From NCBI GenBank assembly GCA_937981305.1, contig CALJPB010000405.1:1-11310 (forward strand): a DNA stretch of 11,310 bases. The letters are read 5' to 3'. Below, one piece after another: positions 1 through 6,111 of this stretch. The position numbers and the translations under genes are program-made. A model generated the notes under the pieces. It did not search any database. It was not told the origin of the DNA and was given only the letters and a program-made list of their open reading frames with translations. Origin of the DNA: an uncultured Selenomonas sp. GTDB taxonomy: Bacteria; Bacillota; Negativicutes; Selenomonadales; Selenomonadaceae. The number at the start of each line of letters is the position of its first letter. The stretch's first letter is position 1.

Positions 1-127
1 GGTCGTATGGGAAAACGTCCCAAGAACACAAGCGTTAGCGAAGTGTGATTGGTTGACGTTGACCGCTCGACACGGGGGAGGGGGACCGCAAAGCGGTGGT
101 AGGGGCGCCTTGAGCGCTAACACGAAC
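1..127. other. Non-coding G-rich segment with nested palindromes
   Basis: No credible gene is seen here. The segment is unusually structured. TGGGA/TCCCA arms form a hairpin at 8-22. GTTGAC is tandemly doubled at 52-63. A purine-rich G tract lies around 74-84. ACCGC-AAA-GCGGT forms a perfect hairpin at 85-97. GTTAGCG at 34-40 is mirrored by CGCTAAC at 115-121, so the two ends could pair around the rest. Such density of small palindromes is typical of dispersed intergenic repeats or folded RNA, but only one copy is visible, so this is inference. It lies downstream of the osmoprotectant transporter gene and continues off the left edge of the window. Confidence 0.4.
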
Positions 128-171
128 AGGGGCTGTTGTACGGAGTCAAAACAACTTCGTACAATGCCCCT
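128..171 (-). terminator. Probable terminator hairpin after the osmoprotectant transporter gene
   Basis: AGGGGC at 128-133 and TTGTACG at 136-142 pair with CGTACAA at 158-164 and GCCCCT at 166-171, giving a 13-bp stem with one small internal bulge and a 15-nt loop. It begins 11 bases beyond the stop codon of the minus-strand gene, where a rho-independent terminator is expected. The T tract after the stem on the minus strand is poor (TTCGTGTT), so termination may be weak or the hairpin may mainly protect the mRNA end. Confidence 0.5.
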
Positions 172-182
172 CGGATTTCCGC

Positions 183-1724
183 TCAAATAATTCCTTTCCC
201 GCGCAGAAATTCCTCCGCGACCGCGTGCGCTTCCTTCCCCTCGCTCTCGACAGCGTAGTTCATCGCTGCCATCTCCTCGTCCGTAATACTGTCCGTCAGC
301 TTCTCCAACACAGGCACAAGCTCCGGATGCCGCTCCAACACCTCCGCACGCACAACGTTGCCGCAACGGTAGGACGGGAAAAAGTTCCGATCATCCGTGA
401 GCACACGCGCATCCGCCGCCGCAAGCTGTCCATCTGTCGTGAACACAATCATCACATCAATTTGCTTGTTTGCGAGTGCCTGATATTTCAGCCCGATATC
501 AAGGTCGACCGTGCGGCCAAAATCCAGCCCATACGCCTTGCAGAGCGCAGGATAACCATCCGCACGCTCAAAAAAATCGTATTCCGCACCAAAGACGAGT
601 TTAGGGGCTACACGGCGCAGGTCAGAATACGTGTGCAGATCATACCGCTCCGCAATCTCACGCCGCACGGCAATGCCGAACGTATCGTTGAATCCATACA
701 TCCCGACCCAACGCATCGCAAAACGCCGCTCGTATTCCTCGGTCAGCTGCGGAAACAGCTCCTCGCTGTATTTTGACGCCTCCTTGAGCACCATGTTCCA
801 ACCCGTTCCCGTATACTCCGGGTAAATGTCGAATGCACCGCTCTCCATCCCAGGTTGGATGTTCGACGTACCGCCGCCGACACCCGCTGTGATGCGTGCC
901 TCGAGCCCCGTATCGTGCTCAATCACGAGTTTCAGCATCTCGCCCATAATCAGCTGCTCCGTCATCGGCTTGGTCGCAATGTGGACGACATCCGCCTTGC
1001 CGAAGAAGCCGTAGGTCACAGTGCTCACGGCAATGAGCAGTACGGCAGCTGCCCCCACATAGGCAGCGCGTACGTTTCCTGTGATGCGTGCGGGGCGTTT
1101 CAGCCATGCCTCGACCTGCCCCAGTGCGCCGTCCACCACGAGCGCAAGCACGGCGATCAGGAGGCTCCCCGCAATCGTGAGCGCGGGGTTGTTCGTCGTG
1201 ATGCCGCGATAGATGGCGACACCGAGACCGCCCGCACCGATAAAGGACGCAATGCCGGCAAGTGCAATCGTCATCGTCGCCATATTGCGAATCCCGGACA
1301 TGATGACGGGCATCGCAAGCGGAATCTGAACGCGCGTCAACACATGAAACGCCGAGCCGCCCATGCCGACTGCCGCCTCCACAAGCGAGGGCTGTATCTG
1401 CGCGAGCCCCGTATGCGTCGCACGCACCATCGGCAGGAGTGCGTAAATCGTGAGTGCAATGATCGCCGAGCGGTTGCCGATGCCGAAAAACGGAATCAAA
1501 AATCCGAGCATCGAAATCGACGGGATCGTATAGAGGAAGTTCACCATGCCAAGCGTCGGTGCCGCCGCGCGCTCGTAACGATGAATGAGGATGCCCGCCG
1601 CCCCGCCGAGCACGACAGCGATGCCGATTGCTGCCCCCGAGATCCACAGATGCTCAACCAAAAGCTGTACGAAGAACGCACTGCGTTCTGAAAAGATGGA
1701 AAAAACTGCGTGCAATAGCTCCAT
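183..1724 (-). CDS. Osmoprotectant ABC transporter, fused permease and substrate-binding protein (OpuCB-OpuCC type)
   Basis: The 513-residue product takes up compatible solutes such as glycine betaine, choline or carnitine. Residues 1-210 are a MetI-type permease with several membrane helices; the cytoplasmic EAA loop that contacts the ATPase lies at about 116-136 (VEAAVGMGG). A further helix at 219-241 anchors an OpuAC/ProX-type binding domain, about 246-513, marked by YPEYTGTG at 301-308, GFNDTFGIAV at 344-353 and FTTDGQ at 428-433. Permease-binding fusions of this length are a known arrangement in Firmicutes. The ATG at 1724 is chosen because GGAG (1732-1735) lies 7 bases upstream. No ATPase gene is adjacent in the window: the neighbour upstream is an unrelated gene relic, and downstream is non-coding DNA. 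The ATPase must be left of the window or elsewhere. Exact substrate cannot be read from the sequence. Promoter and a likely operator are annotated separately. Confidence 0.93.
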   Translation of the reverse strand: MELLHAVFSIFSERSAFFVQLLVEHLWISGAAIGIAVVLGGAAGILIHRYERAAAPTLGMVNFLYTIPSISMLGFLIPFFGIGNRSAIIALTIYALLPMVRATHTGLAQIQPSLVEAAVGMGGSAFHVLTRVQIPLAMPVIMSGIRNMATMTIALAGIASFIGAGGLGVAIYRGITTNNPALTIAGSLLIAVLALVVDGALGQVEAWLKRPARITGNVRAAYVGAAAVLLIAVSTVTYGFFGKADVVHIATKPMTEQLIMGEMLKLVIEHDTGLEARITAGVGGGTSNIQPGMESGAFDIYPEYTGTGWNMVLKEASKYSEELFPQLTEEYERRFAMRWVGMYGFNDTFGIAVRREIAERYDLHTYSDLRRVAPKLVFGAEYDFFERADGYPALCKAYGLDFGRTVDLDIGLKYQALANKQIDVMIVFTTDGQLAAADARVLTDDRNFFPSYRCGNVVRAEVLERHPELVPVLEKLTDSITDEEMAAMNYAVESEGKEAHAVAEEFLRGKGII

Positions 1725-1737
1725 GTCATATCTCCAA

Positions 1738-1752
1738 AATGTAATTTACATT
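1738..1752. promoter_or_regulatory. Perfect 15-bp palindrome, candidate operator of the osmoprotectant transporter gene
   Basis: AATGTAA-T-TTACATT is a perfect inverted repeat with 7-bp arms. It lies between the -10 box (1767-1772) and the ribosome binding site (1732-1735) of the minus-strand gene, about +8 to +22 of the expected transcript. That position suits repression by a dimeric regulator. Osmoprotectant genes in Firmicutes are often controlled by GbsR/MarR-like repressors, but no regulator gene is visible here and the motif is not one I can assign to a family. Confidence 0.5.
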
Positions 1753-1766
1753 ATCACAATAACCAA

Positions 1767-1795
1767 ATTATACCATAGAAACGATTTACACACAA
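1767..1795 (-). promoter_or_regulatory. Sigma-A-type promoter of the osmoprotectant transporter gene
   Basis: On the minus strand, TTGTGT (1790-1795) is separated by 17 bases from a perfect TATAAT (1767-1772). The expected start of transcription is near 1760, leaving a leader of about 36 bases that holds the palindrome and the ribosome binding site. Confidence 0.72.
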
Positions 1796-1831
1796 GAAAA
1801 TCTTCCATAACAGCAGAAAGCGATTCGTTTC

Positions 1832-2050
1832 CTATACGAGAACAACCGCTTTGCCAAATCCATTTTGTCCTTGAATGCGCGGAAAGGTGACGGTCGGAGA
1901 AAGCCCCTGCCGCGTAAAGATCTCCGAATGATTGATGCCGAACCCGCGCACACGCACAAGAGACCATCCGGCCTTGACCATCGGACGCGGCACATCGGTA
2001 TACACGAGAGCCTCCGGTCCGCCGGGCTCATATACAACAACTGCTTTCAT
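1832..2050 (-). pseudogene. Relic of a zinc-type alcohol dehydrogenase / quinone oxidoreductase with internal deletion
   Basis: This 72-codon open frame starts with the typical N-terminus of the medium-chain dehydrogenase/reductase family: MKAVVVYEPGGPEAL, then VRVRGFGINHSEIFTRQG, where the family binds substrate near the N..D/E motif. After residue 58 (FPR) the text changes abruptly to IQGQNGFGKAVVLV and stops. That tail looks like the usual extreme C-terminus of the same family (GK.VV.. end). The family is normally about 310-340 residues, so roughly 250 codons, including the whole nucleotide-binding domain, appear to be missing with the frame kept. The junction is at about 1871-1880. The ATG at 2050 is supported by GGGAGGA just upstream (TTGGGAGGAAACAAAATG on the minus strand). 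The product could not bind NADP and is almost certainly non-functional. The alternative is a short natural protein, which I consider unlikely. Confidence 0.75.
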
Positions 2051-2084
2051 TTTGTTTCCTCCCAAGCATAAATCATTTTCTTCA

Positions 2085-2114
2085 ATACTACTATTTTCTC
2101 ACTACAGATGGCAA
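2085..2114 (-). promoter_or_regulatory. Possible promoter of the dehydrogenase relic
   Basis: On the minus strand TTGCCA (2109-2114) and TAGTAT (2085-2090) are 18 bases apart, about 28 bases upstream of the relic's start codon allowing for the start site. The match is moderate and the sequence is AT-rich, so chance is possible. If real, it is divergent from the promoter at 2131-2159. Confidence 0.35.
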
Positions 2115-2130
2115 GGAGGCGCGAATGAAT

Positions 2131-2159
2131 TTGTCACATCTCCGCGCCTATGCTATAAT
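2131..2159 (+). promoter_or_regulatory. Strong extended -10 promoter of the P-type ATPase-like gene
   Basis: TTGTCA (2131-2136) and a perfect TATAAT (2154-2159) are 17 bases apart, and TGC directly before the -10 box makes it an extended -10 promoter. Transcription should start near 2166, giving a short leader of about 30 bases before the TTG start at 2197. This is one of the best promoters in the window, arguing that the degenerate ATPase gene is expressed. Confidence 0.75.
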
Positions 2160-2196
2160 GCCCCTGTAACATCTATAGGGCAGGAGTTGAACGTCC

Positions 2197-3555
2197 TTGA
2201 AAAAAAGTTTTTCCACATTTTCACATTTTATTGCCAGTGTCCTTCTCGCGGCGGGAGCGGCGGGATATTGGTACATGGCGGACGGTATTTCAATCGAAAC
2301 GGCATCCGAAATTTTTCTGGGCGTGTTCCTCGCCGCTTCGCCGCTGCCGTTCATGGTCTCCCGCCGGCTGATCGCCCTCAGGATCAAACGCCGGCTGCGG
2401 GACACTGCCGTCACCTGCAGCCGTATAGGAGCGTTGACTGAACTGCTGCAGGTGGACACGGTTGCATTCAACCGCAACGGCACGCTCACGGAGGGCAATG
2501 TCTTCATCTCCGCGCTCATCCCGGAGGGGATGACGCAGGGCTCACTCCTCGCGCTTGCGGCAAGTGCCGAACGTGAGGCGACGCATCCCTATGCACACGC
2601 ACTCTACGATACCGCCGTCCAGCGCGGTCTGCATTTGCAGCGTCACTCTGCCGCACGTGAGACGGAAAGCTTCGGCGTGGAGGCTCTCATTGCACGCACA
2701 CCCGTACGCGTTGGAAAAAAGGAATGGCTGCAGGAAGAAAACATTGAAATCAGTGCGGCACTTCTCACACGTGCCGATCAGCTCGCCACGAGCGGACAGA
2801 CACCACTCTTCGTCAGTTCGAGCAAGTATGCGCGCGGCATCATTGCCGTTCGCGACGATGTGCGCACCGAAGTGCGGCGTGCCCTGACCGCACTCAAGGA
2901 ACGCGGGCTCAGCCTCATTCTCCTCACAGGTGAGACGAAACGTCTCGCAAACGCGACGGGCAAGGAGCTGCGCATCAGCGAGGTGCGCTCGGATCTTACG
3001 GCTACGGACAAAGCGCGCGAGATCCGCCTCCTCCAATCACGCGGTGCGGTCGTTGCGATGATCGGCGATCCGATAACGGATCAGGCGGCACTGCGTGCGG
3101 CGGACATCAGCATTGCCTGCCCATCTTCGTACGAAAAGTCCCCCGCCGCTGAAGATGAAAAAGCACCGCACGATCCGCTGCACGAGGAACTGCTGCGCGG
3201 ACCGGAGCCGGCAGATCACCCACAGGTGATTGAACCGCTGATGTCGCCCGAGGACGCTGCCTACTTCGAATCGCAGACACTGCGTAATCAGGGACGATCC
3301 GCAAATTTCACCCCCGACATCACACTCGATGCCACGGGGCTTCCGTGCCTCGTTTCCCTCTGGGACACGAGCAACGCTGCGCGCACGCGTGCAAAACAAA
3401 ACCGATGGATCAATATTTTTTTCCTTCTGCTCTTTGTCCCTGCGGCAGCTGGCGCATTCTCCTTCTACGGTGGGATTCCTCTCCCCTATTTCCTTGTCGC
3501 GGGAGCACTGCTTATCCTCCTTATCATGCTTATAATAAACACATTTCGTGAATAA
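2197..3555 (+). CDS. Degenerate heavy-metal P-type ATPase-like membrane protein (predicted pseudoenzyme)
   Basis: The 452-residue protein follows the CopA/P1B ATPase order from the third transmembrane helix on: helices at about 8-27 and 36-55, a P/N-domain pair at about 86-305, and two C-terminal helices at about 404-424 and 428-447 preceded by the family-like R..KQN..W. Key residues are changed. The phosphorylation motif DKTGT is NRNGT (92-96), with Asn in place of the phosphorylated Asp. The membrane CPC motif is SPL (48-50). TGD is TGE (245-247). GDGxND is GDPITD (290-295). The metal-binding N-terminus, the first helices and the actuator domain are absent, and about 306-380 is an acidic, proline-rich insert. 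Transport by the known mechanism should be impossible. The frame is clean and well promoted, so a structural or regulatory role is likelier than decay. The TTG start is favoured by AGGAG at 2182-2186; the next ATG would remove the first helix. It lies 161 bp upstream of cydA, suggesting but not proving a link to bd oxidase. Confidence 0.85.
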   Translation: MKKSFSTFSHFIASVLLAAGAAGYWYMADGISIETASEIFLGVFLAASPLPFMVSRRLIALRIKRRLRDTAVTCSRIGALTELLQVDTVAFNRNGTLTEGNVFISALIPEGMTQGSLLALAASAEREATHPYAHALYDTAVQRGLHLQRHSAARETESFGVEALIARTPVRVGKKEWLQEENIEISAALLTRADQLATSGQTPLFVSSSKYARGIIAVRDDVRTEVRRALTALKERGLSLILLTGETKRLANATGKELRISEVRSDLTATDKAREIRLLQSRGAVVAMIGDPITDQAALRAADISIACPSSYEKSPAAEDEKAPHDPLHEELLRGPEPADHPQVIEPLMSPEDAAYFESQTLRNQGRSANFTPDITLDATGLPCLVSLWDTSNAARTRAKQNRWINIFFLLLFVPAAAGAFSFYGGIPLPYFLVAGALLILLIMLIINTFRE

Positions 3556-3601
3556 AGCTAACAAATATTTATTCCTAAATAATTAAAAATATTCGCCTAA
3601 C
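3556..3601. other. AT-rich stretch upstream of the cyd promoter
   Basis: This stretch is far more AT-rich than its surroundings and has no gene. TATTTA-TTCC-TAAATA forms a 6-bp inverted repeat at 3566-3581, centred about 63 bases before the expected cyd transcription start. That position is usual for an activator site or UP-like element. No strong terminator for the preceding gene is seen, so some read-through into cydA is possible. Confidence 0.35.
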
Positions 3602-3630
3602 TTGTATTTCATTTTAACCTATGATATAAT
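3602..3630 (+). promoter_or_regulatory. Promoter of the cydABDC operon
   Basis: TTGTAT (3602-3607) and a perfect TATAAT (3625-3630) are separated by 17 bases. Transcription should start near 3637, leaving a leader of about 80 bases before cydA. That leader carries two inverted repeats, annotated separately. Confidence 0.75.
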
Positions 3631-3647
3631 TCACCGAATCAAGGGCT

Positions 3648-3670
3648 TTTGTCGCAATCCGTGTGACAAA
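3648..3670. promoter_or_regulatory. Inverted repeat TTTGTC...GACAAA in the cyd leader, candidate operator
   Basis: TTTGTC (3648-3653) and GACAAA (3665-3670) form 6-bp arms with an 11-base spacer, starting about 11 bases after the expected transcription start. The outer TTGT...ACAA resembles the redox sensor Rex, which commonly controls cyd genes in Firmicutes. However, Rex sites are 18 bp (TTGTNAN6TNACAA), and this spacing is longer. The regulator is therefore unassigned. Confidence 0.4.
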
Positions 3671-3675
3671 GGGCG

Positions 3676-3688
3676 GTGATATTATCAC
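3676..3688. promoter_or_regulatory. Palindrome GTGATATTATCAC in the cyd leader, candidate operator
   Basis: GTGAT-ATT-ATCAC is a perfect 13-bp inverted repeat, 5 bases after the first leader repeat and 13 bases before the AGGAGG of cydA. It recalls FNR/CRP-type half sites, but the spacing is 3 rather than the 4 of FNR (TTGAT-N4-ATCAA) or 6 of CRP. Its place downstream of the promoter suggests repression. Weak RNA folding is the alternative. Confidence 0.4.
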
Positions 3689-3716
3689 AGGTTTTATTTT
3701 TAGGAGGGGTTTGGAA

Positions 3717-5087
3717 ATGGAAGAAGTGCTGCTGTCGCGATGGCAGTTTGCAATCACCACCATCTATCACTTTCTCTTCGTCCCCGTCACCCTCGGCATG
3801 GCGATCTTCGTCGCCATGCTTGAGACGTGCTATGTAAAGACGAAGCGACCGGAGTGGAAAAAGACCTGTCGGAAATTGCTGCATTTCTTTGGCACGCTCT
3901 TTCTCATCAACTTTGCGATGGGCGTTGTCACAGGTCTGGTACAGGAATTCCAGTTTGGCATGAACTGGTCGGAGTACGCCCGTTTTATGGGTGATATCTT
4001 CGGTGCCCCACTCGCACTTGAGGCGCTCACGGCGTTCTTCCTTGAGTCGACGTTCCTCGGCATCTGGATGTTCGGTTGGGACAAGCTCTCGGAAAAAGCG
4101 CACTGTGCCTGCATCTGGCTTGTCGCCATCGGCAGCAACCTGTCGGCATTCTGGATTCTCGTTGCGAACTCGTTCATGCAGCACCCCGTTGGCTATACAA
4201 TCGCAAACGGTCGTGCAGAAATGGCAAGCTTCTTTGAACTTGTGACCAACCACTATATTCTCGGCGAGCAGTCGCACACTCTCTTTGCAGGCATCACAAC
4301 GGCAGGCTTCGTCGTCATGGCAGTCTCGGCTTGGAAGCTGCTCCACGATGAGGAGTCGCGCTACGCATTCACACAGGCGATCAAGGCGGGTGCAATCTAC
4401 ACAATCGTCGGTGTCGTCGGCGTCATTGCAAGCGGACATCTGCATACGCAGTACCTCGCACAGGCAAGCCCGATGAAGCTCGCAGCGATGGAGGCACTCT
4501 GGGATACGGAGGATCCTGCTCCGTTTGCCGTGCTCGCCTATCCGAACATGGAGAAGGGGCACAACGATTTCGAGGTCACGATTCCCTATATGTTCACCAT
4601 CATGGTGCATGACAACATCAAGGGCGAGGTGCGCGGCATCAACGATCTCCAGAAGGAGGCCGTCGAGAAATTCGGTCCCGGAGACTACCGCCCGCATGTA
4701 ACGATGCTCTTCTACGCCTTCCGTGCAATGGTCGGAGCCGGCTTCTTCATGGTACTCGTCTCGCTCGTCGTATTCTACCTCGCAAAAAAGGACAAACTGT
4801 TTACGGCAAAGAAGCTACTCTACGCGCTCCCGTGGCTCGTCATCGTTCCCTTTATCGCAAACTCCTGCGGCTGGATTGTCGCGGAAATGGGGCGTCAGCC
4901 TTGGCTCGTCGTCGGACTTCAAAAGACGGTGGACGGTGTCTCGCCCAATCTCACATCGGCTGAGATCATGATTTCGATGATCGGGTTTACGGTGGTCTAT
5001 CTGCTGCTCCTGATCACGGCACTCTACCTCGCCTTCCGCTTCATCCGCCGCACGCAGATCACACCTGCCATCGAAGGAGGGAAGTAA
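3717..5087 (+). CDS. cydA: Cytochrome bd quinol oxidase subunit I
   Basis: The 456-residue membrane protein oxidises quinol and reduces O2 to water. It carries hemes b558, b595 and d. The conserved signature residues are present: H18 (heme b595 ligand) in RWQFAITTIYHF, E102 and E110 in the proton/heme region of GAPLALEALTAFFLESTF (96-113), H187 and M338 (b558 ligands; M338 in FRAMVG), K254 and E259 in the Q-loop, and GWIVAEMGRQPW (385-396). It is shorter than the 522-residue E. coli protein because the C-terminal Q-loop insertion is missing, giving the short-Q-loop type usual in Firmicutes. The ATG at 3717 is chosen over an upstream in-frame GTG at 3663 because AGGAGG (3702-3707) lies 9 bases before it and homologues start the same way. 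It heads the operon, with cydB 2 bp downstream. Confidence 0.97.
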   Translation: MEEVLLSRWQFAITTIYHFLFVPVTLGMAIFVAMLETCYVKTKRPEWKKTCRKLLHFFGTLFLINFAMGVVTGLVQEFQFGMNWSEYARFMGDIFGAPLALEALTAFFLESTFLGIWMFGWDKLSEKAHCACIWLVAIGSNLSAFWILVANSFMQHPVGYTIANGRAEMASFFELVTNHYILGEQSHTLFAGITTAGFVVMAVSAWKLLHDEESRYAFTQAIKAGAIYTIVGVVGVIASGHLHTQYLAQASPMKLAAMEALWDTEDPAPFAVLAYPNMEKGHNDFEVTIPYMFTIMVHDNIKGEVRGINDLQKEAVEKFGPGDYRPHVTMLFYAFRAMVGAGFFMVLVSLVVFYLAKKDKLFTAKKLLYALPWLVIVPFIANSCGWIVAEMGRQPWLVVGLQKTVDGVSPNLTSAEIMISMIGFTVVYLLLLITALYLAFRFIRRTQITPAIEGGK

Positions 5088-5089
5088 GA

Positions 5090-6106
5090 ATGGACTACAA
5101 TATTCTCTGGTTTGTGCTCATCGTCGTTCTCTTCACGGGATTCTTCTTCCTTGAGGGATTCGACTACGGTGTCGGCACACTTCTCACGCTTCTCTCAAAC
5201 AGGGAGGAAGACCGCTCCCAGGTGATTCGTTCCATCGGCCCCGTCTGGGACGGCAATGAGGTCTGGATGATTACGGCGGGCGGCGCAACCTTTGCGGCAT
5301 TCCCGCACGTCTATGCGACGATGTTCAGCACCTTCTATCTCGCACTCTTCCTCATGCTGGTTGCGCTCATCCTGCGCGGTGTCGCATTCGAGTTCCGCCA
5401 TCAGCGTTCGGACGACGCATGGCAGCGCCGCTGGTCCTATGCGATTGCATTCGGCAGCATCGTCCCCGCATTCCTTTGGGGAGTTGCCGTCACAAATCTG
5501 ATCGCGGGTCTGCCCATTGGCTCGAACATGGTCTATCAGGGAAATTTCTTTGATCTCCTGACTCCCTATACGGTGGTTGGCGGTCTGACCTTCGTCGCCG
5601 TCTTTGCCTTTCACGGTGCGGCGTTCCTGCGCCTGCGCCTCACGAGTACCTACCTCCTCGACCGTGCACGCGTGCTTGGTCTGAAGTTCGGCGTCGCTGC
5701 AGCACTTCTCTATGTGCTCTGCATGGTGCTCACATACACGGAGACAGATCTCTATGCCAGCCCGCTTGCAGCCGGTGCTCTCGTCTTCTCGGCGGCAGCA
5801 TTTGTTGCGGGTCTCGGTGCAATGTATAAGGGAGCACAGCTGCCCGCATTCGTACTTGGCAGCCTTGCCATCGTCGGGACAACAGTCGGCTTTTTCGCCG
5901 GACTCTTCCCGCGGCTCATGGTCTCAAGCCTTAACCCCGGATGGAGCCTCACGATCTACAATGCGTCCTCGACGCAGTACACGCTCTCCATCATGACGAT
6001 TGCGGCGGTCATTCTCGTCCCCGTTGTCCTTGGATACCAGATCTGGACGTACTACATCTTCCGCAAGCGTATCTCTCCGAATGATACAGGACATCAGGCG
6101 TACTGA
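5090..6106 (+). CDS. cydB: Cytochrome bd quinol oxidase subunit II
   Basis: This 338-residue membrane protein is the structural partner of CydA and completes the bd oxidase. Family motifs are at the N-terminus: EGFDYGVG (22-29), PVWDGNEVWMITAGGATFAAFP (51-72, core WDGNEVW at 53-59) and FEFR (100-103). Successive hydrophobic helices fill the remainder. It is shorter than the 379-residue E. coli protein, as usual in Firmicutes. AAGGAGG (5074-5080) lies 9 bases before the ATG and overlaps the end of cydA, so the two subunits are made together. No CydX-like small subunit is seen after the gene, where only 5 bases separate it from cydD. Confidence 0.97.
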   Translation: MDYNILWFVLIVVLFTGFFFLEGFDYGVGTLLTLLSNREEDRSQVIRSIGPVWDGNEVWMITAGGATFAAFPHVYATMFSTFYLALFLMLVALILRGVAFEFRHQRSDDAWQRRWSYAIAFGSIVPAFLWGVAVTNLIAGLPIGSNMVYQGNFFDLLTPYTVVGGLTFVAVFAFHGAAFLRLRLTSTYLLDRARVLGLKFGVAAALLYVLCMVLTYTETDLYASPLAAGALVFSAAAFVAGLGAMYKGAQLPAFVLGSLAIVGTTVGFFAGLFPRLMVSSLNPGWSLTIYNASSTQYTLSIMTIAAVILVPVVLGYQIWTYYIFRKRISPNDTGHQAY

Positions 6107-6111
6107 TACAT

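Noticed and set aside
2125..2169. A 14-codon open frame (MNLSHLRAYAIMPL) with AAGGAGG 5 bases upstream, possible leader peptide.
   Set aside because: It spans the -35 and -10 boxes of the promoter at 2131-2159, so the transcript from that promoter would not contain it. No convincing promoter further upstream was seen.
3648..3670. A canonical Rex operator in front of cydA.
   Set aside because: The arms are too far apart for the 18-bp Rex consensus, so only a candidate operator of unknown regulator is recorded.
3663..3716. Upstream extension of cydA from a GTG at 3663.
   Set aside because: The extra 18 residues would be read from the operator-like leader and would precede the AGGAGG. CydA proteins start at the position given by ATG 3717.
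3639..4697. Long open frame of 352 codons on the minus strand opposite cydA.
   Set aside because: It mirrors the codon pattern of cydA, has a Cys/His/Arg-rich composition unlike any real protein, and has no ribosome binding site. Similar long shadow frames oppose the P-type ATPase-like gene, cydD, cydC and the osmoprotectant gene, as expected with GC-rich codon use.
6107..6111. A CydX/CydS-like small subunit gene after cydB.
   Set aside because: Only 5 bases separate cydB from cydD and no small hydrophobic frame with a ribosome binding site is found there or after the last operon gene.
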